14,439 bases of DNA. Origin: Holophagales bacterium UBA2201. GTDB lineage: Bacteria > Acidobacteriota > Thermoanaerobaculia > UBA2201. Positions 5,856 through 12,793 of this stretch are shown here, in pieces. Below the pieces are notes generated by a model, which was not told the origin of the DNA, did not search any database, and worked only from the letters and a program-made list of their open reading frames with translations. The stretch spans positions 2,594 to 17,032 of the forward strand of contig DCUZ01000045.1 in NCBI GenBank assembly GCA_002327305.1, written 5' to 3'. Each line of letters begins with the position of its first letter. Position 1 is the first letter of the stretch. The translations under genes and the position numbers were made by a program.

Positions 5856-7387
5856 GGGTTCGCCTCCATCCCAAGGGCCCGTTCCCATCGCCGGAAGAGG
5901 GGAGGGAACAGAAGGGCGATCAAGGCGCTTCCGCCGGCCCAGAGGGGAACGGCGCCGAAGGGGAGGGCGCGGAAGGGCCAGGGCCCCTTCTGACCCTCCA
6001 GAAGATGGAGCAGGGGGCTGGTCCCCCAGTCCAGGTAGAGGGTCCGGTCGGTCAGCGGCGCCTCGGCGCCGGCCTGGGCCGCCCGGACGGAGTGGTAATA
6101 GGAAAAGATCTCCCCCGTGCAGAAATAGTACTGCTGAAGGATGCACAGGAGGGCGGCCGCCCCGAGGAGCCGCAACGCGGTCCGCCCCTTCAAGTCGGAG
6201 AGGAGCGCCGCCGCGGGCAGGAGGAGGAAGGGGACGAGCATCACCAGATAGCGCGGGCCGACGCAGAAACCGGCGTCCCACGAGTTGAAGGCGGCGATGA
6301 AGAGGAGGCGCGCCGCGGCCATCCCGGCGATGAGCCACGCCAGCGTCCCGTGGCGCCTGGCCAGGCGCCGCCACCCCAGCGCGCCCAGGACCACCGCCGG
6401 GCAGAAGAGGAGGAGACCTTTGTGCGCGGAGAGGATCTGCCCCCACAGCCCGGTCCACCAGGGGCCCGTCCAGGGGGCGTGGTAGAGGTTGGCGTTCATC
6501 ACGCTCAGCGCGCGGCCGTCCTCGAAGGGGGAGCCGAAGCGGACGGCGTTGTAGGCCCCGAGGAGGCCCAGGACGGCCGCCAGCCCCAGCAGGAACGCCG
6601 CCGCGAGGCGGAGGCGGTCCGCTCCGCGCCCATGCCGTCCGAGGGAACCCGCATAATAGAGAAAGAAGGGGATGAAGAGGCCGGCGGTGAGGTGGGCGGC
6701 GCAGGCCAGCCCCAGGCAGATCCCCGCACCGATGAACGCCCTGCCCCCCCCGCAAGGGGGCGGGGCGCCGAACGCGGGGTCCCGTTCCATCAGAATGAGG
6801 AACGCAGCCAGCGCCAGGAGCGTGGCCAGCGGCTCGGTGAAAAATGTCCCGGCGTAGGGCCAGAGGAGGGTTCCCAAAGCGTATAGGAGCGTCATCCCCG
6901 AGGCGGTGGCGGCGGAGGCGGTCATGAGGAGGACGATCCTCCAGAAGACCCATGCCCCAAGGACGCCCACGATCACATTGAACCATGAGGCGAAGAAGCG
7001 CCGGACATGGGGGGCGGGATCGGCCGGCCGGCGGCCGGCCAGCGCGTCGGCCCACCCCGCGGCGGCGAAGTGGCTGGGGGGGACGACCGGGGCGAGGATC
7101 CGGTCGAAGCCCGCCGCGGCCGCCGCCCCCCCCGCCCAGACCAGCGGGACCGCCAGCAGGGATTGCAGGGGAGGGTAGATGGCGTAGAGGCGGCCGTCCC
7201 GCCCCGGCGCCACGCCGAACCCCCGCCAGTCCTCCAGGTCCCGCTCCAGGGCGAATCCGCCCCGTTCGGCCAGCGATAGGGAGACGCGGAAGACCACCTC
7301 GGCGTCGGAGGAGCGGATGCCGCCGTAGGAGGTGACCGCGTAGGCGGCCGCCACGAGCAGGAGGAGGCGCAGCGGCGCTTTTCGCAT
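5852..7387 (-). CDS. Polytopic membrane protein, GT-C-like glycosyltransferase
   Basis: A 511-residue inner-membrane protein with roughly ten or more hydrophobic segments. An N-terminal helix is followed by a periplasmic-type loop with SSDAEVVFRVSLSLAERG (residues 26-43) and later GRLYAIYPPLQSLLAVPL. This resembles the first loop of GT-C/GT39-type lipid-carrier-dependent glycosyltransferases, where an acidic residue is catalytic (Asp28 is a candidate). The family call rests on overall shape, so an undefined membrane protein remains possible. I use the ATG at 7387, 8 nt after the hydrolase stop. It has no clear Shine-Dalgarno, so coupling to the upstream gene is likely. A longer reading to 7747 runs through the hydrolase gene and has a proline/arginine-rich shadow composition. 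The stop overlaps arsC by 4 nt. No functional tie to arsenic is apparent. Confidence 0.75.
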   Translation of the reverse strand: MRKAPLRLLLLVAAAYAVTSYGGIRSSDAEVVFRVSLSLAERGGFALERDLEDWRGFGVAPGRDGRLYAIYPPLQSLLAVPLVWAGGAAAAAGFDRILAPVVPPSHFAAAGWADALAGRRPADPAPHVRRFFASWFNVIVGVLGAWVFWRIVLLMTASAATASGMTLLYALGTLLWPYAGTFFTEPLATLLALAAFLILMERDPAFGAPPPCGGGRAFIGAGICLGLACAAHLTAGLFIPFFLYYAGSLGRHGRGADRLRLAAAFLLGLAAVLGLLGAYNAVRFGSPFEDGRALSVMNANLYHAPWTGPWWTGLWGQILSAHKGLLLFCPAVVLGALGWRRLARRHGTLAWLIAGMAAARLLFIAAFNSWDAGFCVGPRYLVMLVPFLLLPAAALLSDLKGRTALRLLGAAALLCILQQYYFCTGEIFSYYHSVRAAQAGAEAPLTDRTLYLDWGTSPLLHLLEGQKGPWPFRALPFGAVPLWAGGSALIALLFPPLFRRWERALGMEANP

Positions 7388-7395
7388 TCCGGGGG

Positions 7396-9039
7396 CTACC
7401 GGCTTCGGGGCGCGTCGGGGGTGGCGATGGGCCGTCCATGCGCCCCGGGATCGGGAAGCGGCAGGAGGAGGCGGGAGGAGCGGCGGTCGGAGAGGTGGAG
7501 GGTGACGGGACCGGCCTGCCGTCCGGCGGCCTGGTTCACCGGCTCGCCGGTCTGAGGGTTCATGTCGAAGCGGGGGTAGTTGCTCCCTCCGACGATGCAC
7601 CCGATCCGGTGCCCCGGGGCGAACACGTAATAGGTCGAACCCACCTTCACGTCGAGGGCAAACGGCTCTCCCGGCTCGATGAAGACCTCCCGCTCCGCCC
7701 CCTCGCGGAACCGCGCTTTCTGGATGCCGTCGGCCACCAGCATCCACCGGCCGTCAGGGTGGATGTCCACGAGCCGCACCGCCGCGTCGAGGTCGGGGAG
7801 GTCGGCGGAGAGGTAAAGGCGGGCCGTCACCATCCCCATGATCTCCAATTCCTCCTCCAGGGCGGAGGAGGCGAAGGCCAGGAGGTCGCCGCGGCCCAGC
7901 AACGGGGCCTGGTCGTACGGGCCGGCCTCCAGGACCAGGTTGGCCCCGCCCACGGTGGGGATGGGGTGGGCCGGGTCGGAGGTGAAGGCCGACGCCTCCC
8001 CGGCGGCGCCGCGCCGCGGGGTAAGGGTCCCGTCCGACCGCAGATGCCACGCTTGGAATCCCGCCGGCTCCGGATAGGCGTCGAAGGCGCGCCAGGCGTT
8101 CCACCGCTCGGAGGGGACGGTGGTGTCCCCCATGGCGTAGAGGCGGACCGGATCGGTCGCGGCCGGGTCGGTGCCGATCCCCTTGAGATGGTAATCCAGC
8201 CATTGCAGGGTCAGGGCCTCCATCCAGTCCGGCTGGCTGTTGGCGGGGTAGGTCAGTTCCCCCTGGACGGTGCCCGCCATCCCGCCGTGGGTCCACGGGC
8301 CCATCACCAGCATCTGCCCCGCCCGGGCCTGGGAGCGGCGCGCCATGGCCTTGAAGGCCTTGACCGTCCCCTCGGCCATCAGGTCGTACCACCCCCCCAG
8401 GTGGAGGGTGGGGACCGTCACTTGCCCGTACTTTCCGTCCAAATCCACCGGGTCCCAATAGAGGTCCCGGACCGGATGGAGAAGGGCCAGGGCCAGCCCC
8501 TCGGTTTCGTTGTTGTCCTCCGCCCAGGTCACCACATCGTGCTTGCGCAGGCATCCCCCCGGATAGACGAGGTTCTCATGGAGGTCGGAGGAGGCCACCC
8601 CCACGAACGCGCAGGTCAGGTGCGGCGGGGCGGCCCCCGCCGTCAGATACTGGTTGATCCCCAGGGCCGAGGCGCCGAAGGAGCCGACGCGGCCGTTCGA
8701 CCACGACTGCGCCGCCACCCACTCCACCGTGTCGTAGCCGTCCTCGGCCTCCGTCATGAACATGGAGGGACTCCCCTCCGAGCGGCCGTGCCCGCGGGTG
8801 TCCTGAAAGACCGCGGCATAGCCCATCAGGGTCAGATAGTAGCCGATGTCCGACAGGGCGCCCTTGCCGTAGGGGGTGCGCACCAGGACCACCGGATACC
8901 GCCCCATCCCCGGCAGGGGGAGGTAAGCGTCGGCGGCCAGGCGCACCCCGTCCCGCATGGGGACCATGGGGTGGGTGACGATTTGGGCCGGGACGGCGGC
9001 GGCGCAGAGGAGGGTGAGCAGGACGAGGGTTCGGCGCAT
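7396..9039 (-). CDS. Secreted CocE/NonD-family serine hydrolase (X-Pro dipeptidyl-peptidase-like)
   Basis: A 547-residue alpha/beta-hydrolase with a Sec signal peptide (MRRTLVLLTLLCAAAVPAQ). The family contains cocaine esterase, glutaryl-7-ACA acylase and X-Pro dipeptidyl-peptidases. Motifs include MRDGVRLAADAYLP (28-41), the family's N-terminal core, and QDTRGHGRSEG (79-89). The nucleophile elbow GASALG places Ser124, GGWYDL places Asp219, and GPWTHGG places His251, a complete triad. The C-terminal third is the jelly-roll domain typical of the family (TARLYLSADLPDLDAAVRLVDIHPDG). The substrate is unknown; an exported acylase, esterase or peptidase is all that can be said. The start at 9039 has no Shine-Dalgarno, but an extended -10 box is positioned for a leaderless transcript. 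It is first in a unit with the GT-C-like protein and arsC. Confidence 0.9.
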   Translation of the reverse strand: MRRTLVLLTLLCAAAVPAQIVTHPMVPMRDGVRLAADAYLPLPGMGRYPVVLVRTPYGKGALSDIGYYLTLMGYAAVFQDTRGHGRSEGSPSMFMTEAEDGYDTVEWVAAQSWSNGRVGSFGASALGINQYLTAGAAPPHLTCAFVGVASSDLHENLVYPGGCLRKHDVVTWAEDNNETEGLALALLHPVRDLYWDPVDLDGKYGQVTVPTLHLGGWYDLMAEGTVKAFKAMARRSQARAGQMLVMGPWTHGGMAGTVQGELTYPANSQPDWMEALTLQWLDYHLKGIGTDPAATDPVRLYAMGDTTVPSERWNAWRAFDAYPEPAGFQAWHLRSDGTLTPRRGAAGEASAFTSDPAHPIPTVGGANLVLEAGPYDQAPLLGRGDLLAFASSALEEELEIMGMVTARLYLSADLPDLDAAVRLVDIHPDGRWMLVADGIQKARFREGAEREVFIEPGEPFALDVKVGSTYYVFAPGHRIGCIVGGSNYPRFDMNPQTGEPVNQAAGRQAGPVTLHLSDRRSSRLLLPLPDPGAHGRPIATPDAPRSR

Positions 9040-9045
9040 GGGGGT

Positions 9046-9054
9046 ATGATAGCA
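9046..9054 (-). promoter_or_regulatory. Extended -10 promoter giving a leaderless hydrolase mRNA
   Basis: On the minus strand TGC-TATCAT (9054-9046) is an extended -10 element. Counting from its last T as -7, +1 falls on the A of the ATG at 9039. Only ACCCCC separates the box from the start codon and there is no ribosome site. I find no convincing -35 box; that region lies inside the heptamer array. Confidence 0.55.
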
Positions 9055-9060
9055 AAAAGC

Positions 9061-9172
9061 GTAGGCCGTAGTCCGTAGCCCGTAGTCCGTAGCCCGTAGT
9101 CCGTAGCCCGTAGTCCGTAGTCCGTAGTCCGTAGGCCGTAGTCCGTAGCCCGTAGCCCGTAGTCCGTTGTCC
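9061..9172. repeat. Heptanucleotide tandem array, GTAGNCC x16
   Basis: Sixteen consecutive 7-nt units begin at 9061. Fifteen are GTAGNCC with N being T, C or G, and the last is GTTGTCC; a decayed unit follows. Variation is confined almost entirely to the fifth base of the unit. The array starts within 10 nt of the hydrolase promoter. A reading frame through it gives a YGLR-type repeat peptide, but this is an artefact of the heptamer. It resembles the short tandemly repeated heptamers of cyanobacteria in design only. Confidence 0.92.
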
Positions 9173-9242
9173 GCAGACTTTAGATGGAGCGGGGGCGAAA
9201 TCCTGAGCGGGCATCTTGTACCCTCGTCGGGTCCGAGCGCAG

Positions 9243-9293
9243 GGCCGTAGCCGGGATGTAGGGGAGGATTCCCCTCATCCCGTACCCCCGGCC
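9243..9293. other. Strong intergenic hairpin of unknown function
   Basis: CGGGATG (9252-9258), a bulged T, and AGGGGA (9260-9265) pair with TCCCCT (9270-9275) and CATCCCG (9276-9282) around a GGAT loop: 13 bp with one bulge. GGCCG (9243-9247) and CGGCC (9289-9293) can close a second stem outside an internal loop. No U-run follows on either strand. It sits between the divergent hydrolase and larA promoters and could be a structured RNA, a protein-binding cruciform or a small repeat element. Confidence 0.55.
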
Positions 9294-9317
9294 TATCCTC
9301 TCGTGGTTGAACAATCC

Positions 9318-9345
9318 GGAAGCTGGAAGCCGGAAGATGGAAGAT
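9318..9345. repeat. Heptamer array GGAAGNN x4
   Basis: Four 7-nt units, GGAAGCT, GGAAGCC, GGAAGAT and GGAAGAT, are followed by a decayed GGATTTC. The sequence differs from the neighbouring arrays but the unit length is the same and only the last two bases vary. Confidence 0.75.
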
Positions 9346-9374
9346 GGATTTCTTACCCTGAACCAGCCCGACGC

Positions 9375-9402
9375 GAAACTTGAAACTCGGAACTTGAAAC
9401 TG
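9375..9402. repeat. Heptamer array GAAACTN x4
   Basis: Four 7-nt units, GAAACTT, GAAACTC, GGAACTT and GAAACTG, run directly into the larA -10 box. The TTGAAA formed at a unit junction (9380-9385) serves as the best -35 candidate, so the repeat seems to be part of the promoter. Confidence 0.75.
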
Positions 9403-9409
9403 CTATAAA
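9380..9409 (+). promoter_or_regulatory. Promoter of the larA-like gene, near-leaderless
   Basis: TTGAAA (9380-9385, five of six to the -35 consensus), an 18-nt spacer, and an extended -10 TGC-TATAAA (9401-9409). With the last A as -7, +1 is about 9416, two bases before the ATG at 9418. GGAGGT (9412-9417) directly touches the ATG, too close to act as a ribosome site, which favours leaderless initiation. Confidence 0.65.
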
Positions 9410-9417
9410 ATGGAGGT

Positions 9418-10599
9418 ATGCAAACCACGGTCCGGTACGGCCGGGAAGAGATCCCCGTCACCCTCCCCGACGGCGCGGCGGTGATTGCCGCCTGCAATGC
9501 GGAGCCTCTCCCCGAGGCCGTCCTGAAGGAGAAACTCCTGGCCCTCGTCCCCGCCGGGCGGCGCCTGGGGATACTCCTTCCCGATCGCACCCGCCCCCTC
9601 CCGGTGGCGCGGATGCTCGACCGGCTCCTCCCCGAACTGGAGGGGCGCGAGGTCACGCTCTTCATCGGGACGGGGATCCATCGGACGATGACGGAAGCGG
9701 AGACCGCCGCCCATGTCGGGGCGCGCGGGGCGCGGTGCCGCATCGTCCCCAACGCCCCCGACGACCCCGCGGCCTACGCGAGGGTCGGGGTGACCTCCCG
9801 CGGCACGCCGGTGGAACTGCTGAAGGCGGCGATGGAGCAGGACGCCCTCCTGGGCCTGACCCTGGTCCGCCCCCACTACTACGCCGGGTTCTCCGGCGGC
9901 CGGAAGGTGTTCGTCCCCGGCATCGCCTCCCGCCGGTGCATCCAGGCCAACCACTCCCTCGTCCTGGACCCCGATCCCGCCCGGGGCAAGTACCCGCGCG
10001 CCGTCCTCGGGGTGCTGGAGGGGAACCCCGTGGCCCTGGACATGGCGGAGGCGGCCTCCCTGGTCCCCGTGCCCTGCCGTCTGGCCCACGGCCTGATGCA
10101 GGACGGCCGCCTGATCGACCTGTTGCCCGATTTCGACGCCGCGGTGGAGCGGGTGCGGACCCTCTTCGAGGTCCGGCCTCCCGAGGGAAGGTTCGACGCC
10201 CTCGTCGTCTCCGCGGGCGGGCACCCCTATGACACCGACTTCATCCAGGGACACAAGGCCCTCGAGAACGCCGTGGGGGGCCTGCGCCCCGGCGGGACCC
10301 TCTACGCCTATATCGCCGCCCCCGAGGGGTTCGGGTCGCCCGATGGTCTGGAATTCCTCCGGCTCGGCTCGGTCGAGGCGGCGGCCCGGCGGCTGCGGGA
10401 GGCCTTCAAGGTCTATGGCCACACCGCCCTTTCGATCATGCTGAAGGGGCTGAAGTACGACATCCGCCTCCACACCCAGCTCCCCGCGGAGCCTGTCCGC
10501 CTGATGGGGTTTTCCCCGTGGGACGGCGTCCTGCCCCCGGGCCTTCCCGCCGCCACGGCCTTCATGCCGCAGGGCGGGTCGGTCTATTTCCAACAATGA
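9418..10599 (+). CDS. larA: LarA-family nickel-pincer 2-hydroxyacid racemase homologue
   Basis: A 393-residue cytoplasmic enzyme of the lactate racemase (DUF2088/LarA) family. These use a nickel pincer nucleotide to racemise or epimerise 2-hydroxyacids by hydride transfer. The key motifs are present: DRTRP (Asp56, Arg59), GTGIHR (His88), RPHYYAGFSGGRK with His153 and the cofactor-linking Lys163, and NH (His179). The C-terminal domain has SAGGHPYDTDFIQGHKALENA, typical of the family. Length is close to the 420-residue archetype. Many homologues act on substrates other than lactate, so the substrate is open. The maturation genes larB, larC and larE are not in this window. The N-terminus (TVRYGREEIPVTLPD) aligns with the family start, which supports 9418 despite the abnormal ribosome site. 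It is transcribed divergently from the hydrolase and followed by a terminator. Confidence 0.9.
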   Translation: MQTTVRYGREEIPVTLPDGAAVIAACNAEPLPEAVLKEKLLALVPAGRRLGILLPDRTRPLPVARMLDRLLPELEGREVTLFIGTGIHRTMTEAETAAHVGARGARCRIVPNAPDDPAAYARVGVTSRGTPVELLKAAMEQDALLGLTLVRPHYYAGFSGGRKVFVPGIASRRCIQANHSLVLDPDPARGKYPRAVLGVLEGNPVALDMAEAASLVPVPCRLAHGLMQDGRLIDLLPDFDAAVERVRTLFEVRPPEGRFDALVVSAGGHPYDTDFIQGHKALENAVGGLRPGGTLYAYIAAPEGFGSPDGLEFLRLGSVEAAARRLREAFKVYGHTALSIMLKGLKYDIRLHTQLPAEPVRLMGFSPWDGVLPPGLPAATAFMPQGGSVYFQQ

Positions 10600-10629
10600 A
10601 ACCCTCGTTGCAAGGCATCGCGGTTTTTT
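10599..10629 (+). terminator. Rho-independent terminator after larA
   Basis: Starting inside the stop codon, AAACC (10599-10603) pairs with GGTTT (10622-10626), and CGTTGC pairs with GCATCG (one mismatch) around an AAG loop. A run of six T (10624-10629) follows and overlaps the outer arm. Internal mismatches make the stem modest. Confidence 0.5.
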
Positions 10630-10632
10630 CAG

Positions 10633-10716
10633 GGGCGGCCCGGTGGGTCGCCCGTTCGAATGGCGGGCGAGGCACCGCCTCGCCCCTACCGAACCCCGTC
10701 GAATAATTCAACGGGG
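10633..10716. repeat. Three consecutive palindromic elements
   Basis: GGGCGGCCC-GGT-GGGTCGCCC (10633-10653) and GGGCGAGGC-ACC-GCCTCGCCC (10665-10685) share the design of 9-bp arms and a 3-nt loop; the first has one mismatch and the second is perfect. A third, CCCCGT (10694-10699) with ACGGGG (10711-10716) and inner GAAT/ATTC, adds a 10-bp stem with one mismatch. They fill the spacer before the LVIVD gene. They look like dispersed REP-like repeats; no T-run follows. Confidence 0.65.
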
Positions 10717-10734
10717 AATATCCCAGGAGGTCGC

Positions 10735-12738
10735 ATGAGCGAAAACACCTGGAGGGAAAGAATATTGGGGCGGAACGCCTTTCTGGCATGCCTTATGGGC
10801 TCGCTGGCCCCTTTTGTGGGGGCGGCGGGGGAGGCGTGCCCGCAACTGATCGGTCGTTGGGGTTACGGAGTCAGCTACGCCATCGCTTACGACAGAGCTT
10901 TTGTCTACATCGGAAACGGCACGGTCCTGCAGATCTACGACGTCACCCAACCGTTCGTTCCGCAATGGACCGGCGAGATCATGCTGGGCGGGGTGATCCA
11001 AGGGATCACCATGGGGGAGGATAGTGGTGGAGGCGCCGTTCGGCGCTCAGGGGGGCCCGAGCCCGCGCGGCCGTATAAGGATCCGGGCGGGCGCTACGCT
11101 TACATCGCCACGGGCAAGGCTGGCCTGACGATCGTGGATATTGGCGATGTCTGCGCGCCCCGCATCGCGGGGGCGCTCGATCTTCCAGGGATAAGCGGCG
11201 ATGTGGTGGTGAGGGACGGGCTGGCCTACCTGACCGCGTATGAATACGGAAGCCCCTATGCCGGAGAGCATTCCGGATTGTATATCATCGGCGTCGCCGA
11301 TCCCACCGCGCCACGCCTGATCTCCTTCTTCCGGATCCCAGGCGCCAAGGGGTTGGCCCTGCATGGGGATTACGTCCTCGTTGCCGCCTCAGGTGTGCTC
11401 ATCCTGGAGATAAGCGATCCGTCCGCTCCCAAAGTTGTTTCCTCCTATGACGGGCTTCCGCTCCCCCACGCCATCCGCCTGTGCGCGGGGGACGGCGGCG
11501 GGAAAACGCTCGGCATTGTGGGCGGCCCCTTCGGCTTGGAAATAATGGACCTGACCGATGTTCTTCGCCCGGTCTTGGTGGGGCTCTTTGACTGGTTTCC
11601 GGTATATGACATCACTCTGCGGGGAGATGTGGCCTACTTGGCATCCCTGTTTGACGGCTTCGTAACGGTGAATATTGCCGATCCTGCGCGGCCACAATGG
11701 CTGGGCTGGTTGGATACCGAGGAACGCACTACGGGCGTTGCATTAGGTCCGGGCTGCGCGGTCTATCTGTCAGATTATACCTCGCTGAGAGCGGTGGATG
11801 TCTCAGATCCCGGCTGGCCCGTCGAGATAACTTTGATTGAGACGGGCCATTACATGAGCCAGCTCCTTCAGGAGTATCCATTGGTGTATGCGGCGGCCAC
11901 GGAGGGAGGAGTTAAGATTTTCGATTATTCGGAAATTAGTGCACCGCGGGAAATCGGACGGTTCGATACGCTGGGCTCAGCCCTCGGCATGGCCAAACGG
12001 GGTAACCTCTTGTATGTGGCGGACTCATGGGGGGTGAGTATACTTGAGGTGGAAGATCCCGCCGTTCCCAAGGAACTCGGATACGTTTGGCTGAGCTGTA
12101 TGGCCGTGGATGTGGAGGAACACGGCGGGTACCTGTTCGTGGCCTGCATGAACAAGGGGTTGCGGATCATTGACGCCACGGACCCGGCCGCGGCGGAAAT
12201 CGTCGGCGAGTTCAGTCTCTCCGGCTACAGCCGGAGCCTCGCTCTTCATGGTCAATATTTGCTGGTGGCGGCTGACAGCGGCGGGCTGGTGGCCTTGAAC
12301 ATTGATAATCCCCTCCTGCCGCGGGAGGTTTGGCGGTCGGATTGGTTTTACGGAGTCAGCGATGTGGCGGTATCCGAAGGCAAGGCCTATGCCGCCGATA
12401 GTAGGGGGTTCATGATCATTGTGGGATTGGACTTTCCGGATCACGTTGGGATCATCGGCTATACAGCCGTGGGGGGGAGCCCCCAAAGCGTGGCCGCAGG
12501 GGGAGGCCGAGCGTTTGTGGGGTCCTGGGTTTTCAGCGTCGGGGAGGGTATTTATGTGTACGATGTCTCCGACGCGTCCGCGCCCCGGCAGATCGGGTTC
12601 GTCGAAACGCCGGCCTTCGTCAGCGATGTGGAACTATCCAGCGACATCCTTTTCGCCTCCGACAGCATAGGGGGATTCAATGCGTTCACCCTTGCGGGTT
12701 GCGATGGGCGGCACGAACGCCCCGTCGGCGCGCCGTGA
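10735..12738 (+). CDS. Secreted LVIVD-repeat beta-propeller protein
   Basis: A 667-residue exported protein made almost wholly of LVIVD-type repeats. A signal peptide covers about residues 1-32 (charged start, then FLACLMGSLAPFVGAAGEA). At least eleven repeat cores follow, such as LQIYDVTQPFVPQWTG, LTIVDIGDVCAPRIAG, LILEISDPSAPKVVSS and IYVYDVSDASAPRQIG: a hydrophobic strand, D, a turn ending in xP, then another strand. These form beta-propeller blades; known members are surface or periplasmic proteins of undefined, probably binding, function. Start at 10735 has AGGAGG 4 nt upstream; an in-frame ATG at 10660 lies inside the palindromic spacer and has no ribosome site. Codon use is visibly less GC-biased in the middle than in neighbouring genes. 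Residues 95-119 look like an inserted segment. Probably co-transcribed with the next gene 55 nt downstream. Confidence 0.88.
   Translation: MSENTWRERILGRNAFLACLMGSLAPFVGAAGEACPQLIGRWGYGVSYAIAYDRAFVYIGNGTVLQIYDVTQPFVPQWTGEIMLGGVIQGITMGEDSGGGAVRRSGGPEPARPYKDPGGRYAYIATGKAGLTIVDIGDVCAPRIAGALDLPGISGDVVVRDGLAYLTAYEYGSPYAGEHSGLYIIGVADPTAPRLISFFRIPGAKGLALHGDYVLVAASGVLILEISDPSAPKVVSSYDGLPLPHAIRLCAGDGGGKTLGIVGGPFGLEIMDLTDVLRPVLVGLFDWFPVYDITLRGDVAYLASLFDGFVTVNIADPARPQWLGWLDTEERTTGVALGPGCAVYLSDYTSLRAVDVSDPGWPVEITLIETGHYMSQLLQEYPLVYAAATEGGVKIFDYSEISAPREIGRFDTLGSALGMAKRGNLLYVADSWGVSILEVEDPAVPKELGYVWLSCMAVDVEEHGGYLFVACMNKGLRIIDATDPAAAEIVGEFSLSGYSRSLALHGQYLLVAADSGGLVALNIDNPLLPREVWRSDWFYGVSDVAVSEGKAYAADSRGFMIIVGLDFPDHVGIIGYTAVGGSPQSVAAGGGRAFVGSWVFSVGEGIYVYDVSDASAPRQIGFVETPAFVSDVELSSDILFASDSIGGFNAFTLAGCDGRHERPVGAP
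11017..11091 (+). other. Apparent in-frame 75-nt insertion in the LVIVD gene
   Basis: Twenty-five codons (EDSGGGAVRRSGG..., residues 95-119) interrupt the repeat between VIQGITMG and RYAYIATGKAG, which would join into a normal blade without them. The segment is rich in G, P and R and contains a hairpin, GAGGCGCCG-TT-CGGCGCTC (11030-11048). It looks like an inserted palindromic element that kept the frame. A natural surface loop is the alternative. Confidence 0.45.
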
Positions 12739-12772
12739 ATTGCCCCGGGCTCCGCGCCGATTGCATCAGGAG

Positions 12773-12782
12773 ATAGCGCTAT
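12773..12782. promoter_or_regulatory. Perfect 10-bp palindrome before the secreted-protein gene
   Basis: ATAGCGCTAT lies directly upstream of the AAGGAGGG ribosome site of the gene at 12794. It could be an operator half or chance; it is too short for firm assignment. Confidence 0.3.
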
Positions 12783-12793
12783 AAGGAGGGATC

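Noticed and set aside
7438..9078. Long plus-strand frame opposite the hydrolase
   Set aside because: The opposite strand carries a full catalytic triad and signal peptide; this frame shows only shadow composition.
9061..9172. CRISPR array
   Set aside because: Units are 7 nt with no spacers; a CRISPR needs repeats of roughly 24-40 nt separated by unique spacers, and no cas gene is present.
8576..9214. Minus-strand frame with a repeated YGLR-type peptide
   Set aside because: The repeat peptide is the translation of the GTAGNCC heptamer array, and the rest shadows the hydrolase in another frame.
9403..10596. Long minus-strand frame opposite larA
   Set aside because: The larA reading has all family motifs; the antisense product has none.
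10660..10734. Earlier in-frame start for the LVIVD gene
   Set aside because: It lies within the palindromic spacer, has no ribosome site and would precede a clear signal peptide; AGGAGG supports 10735.
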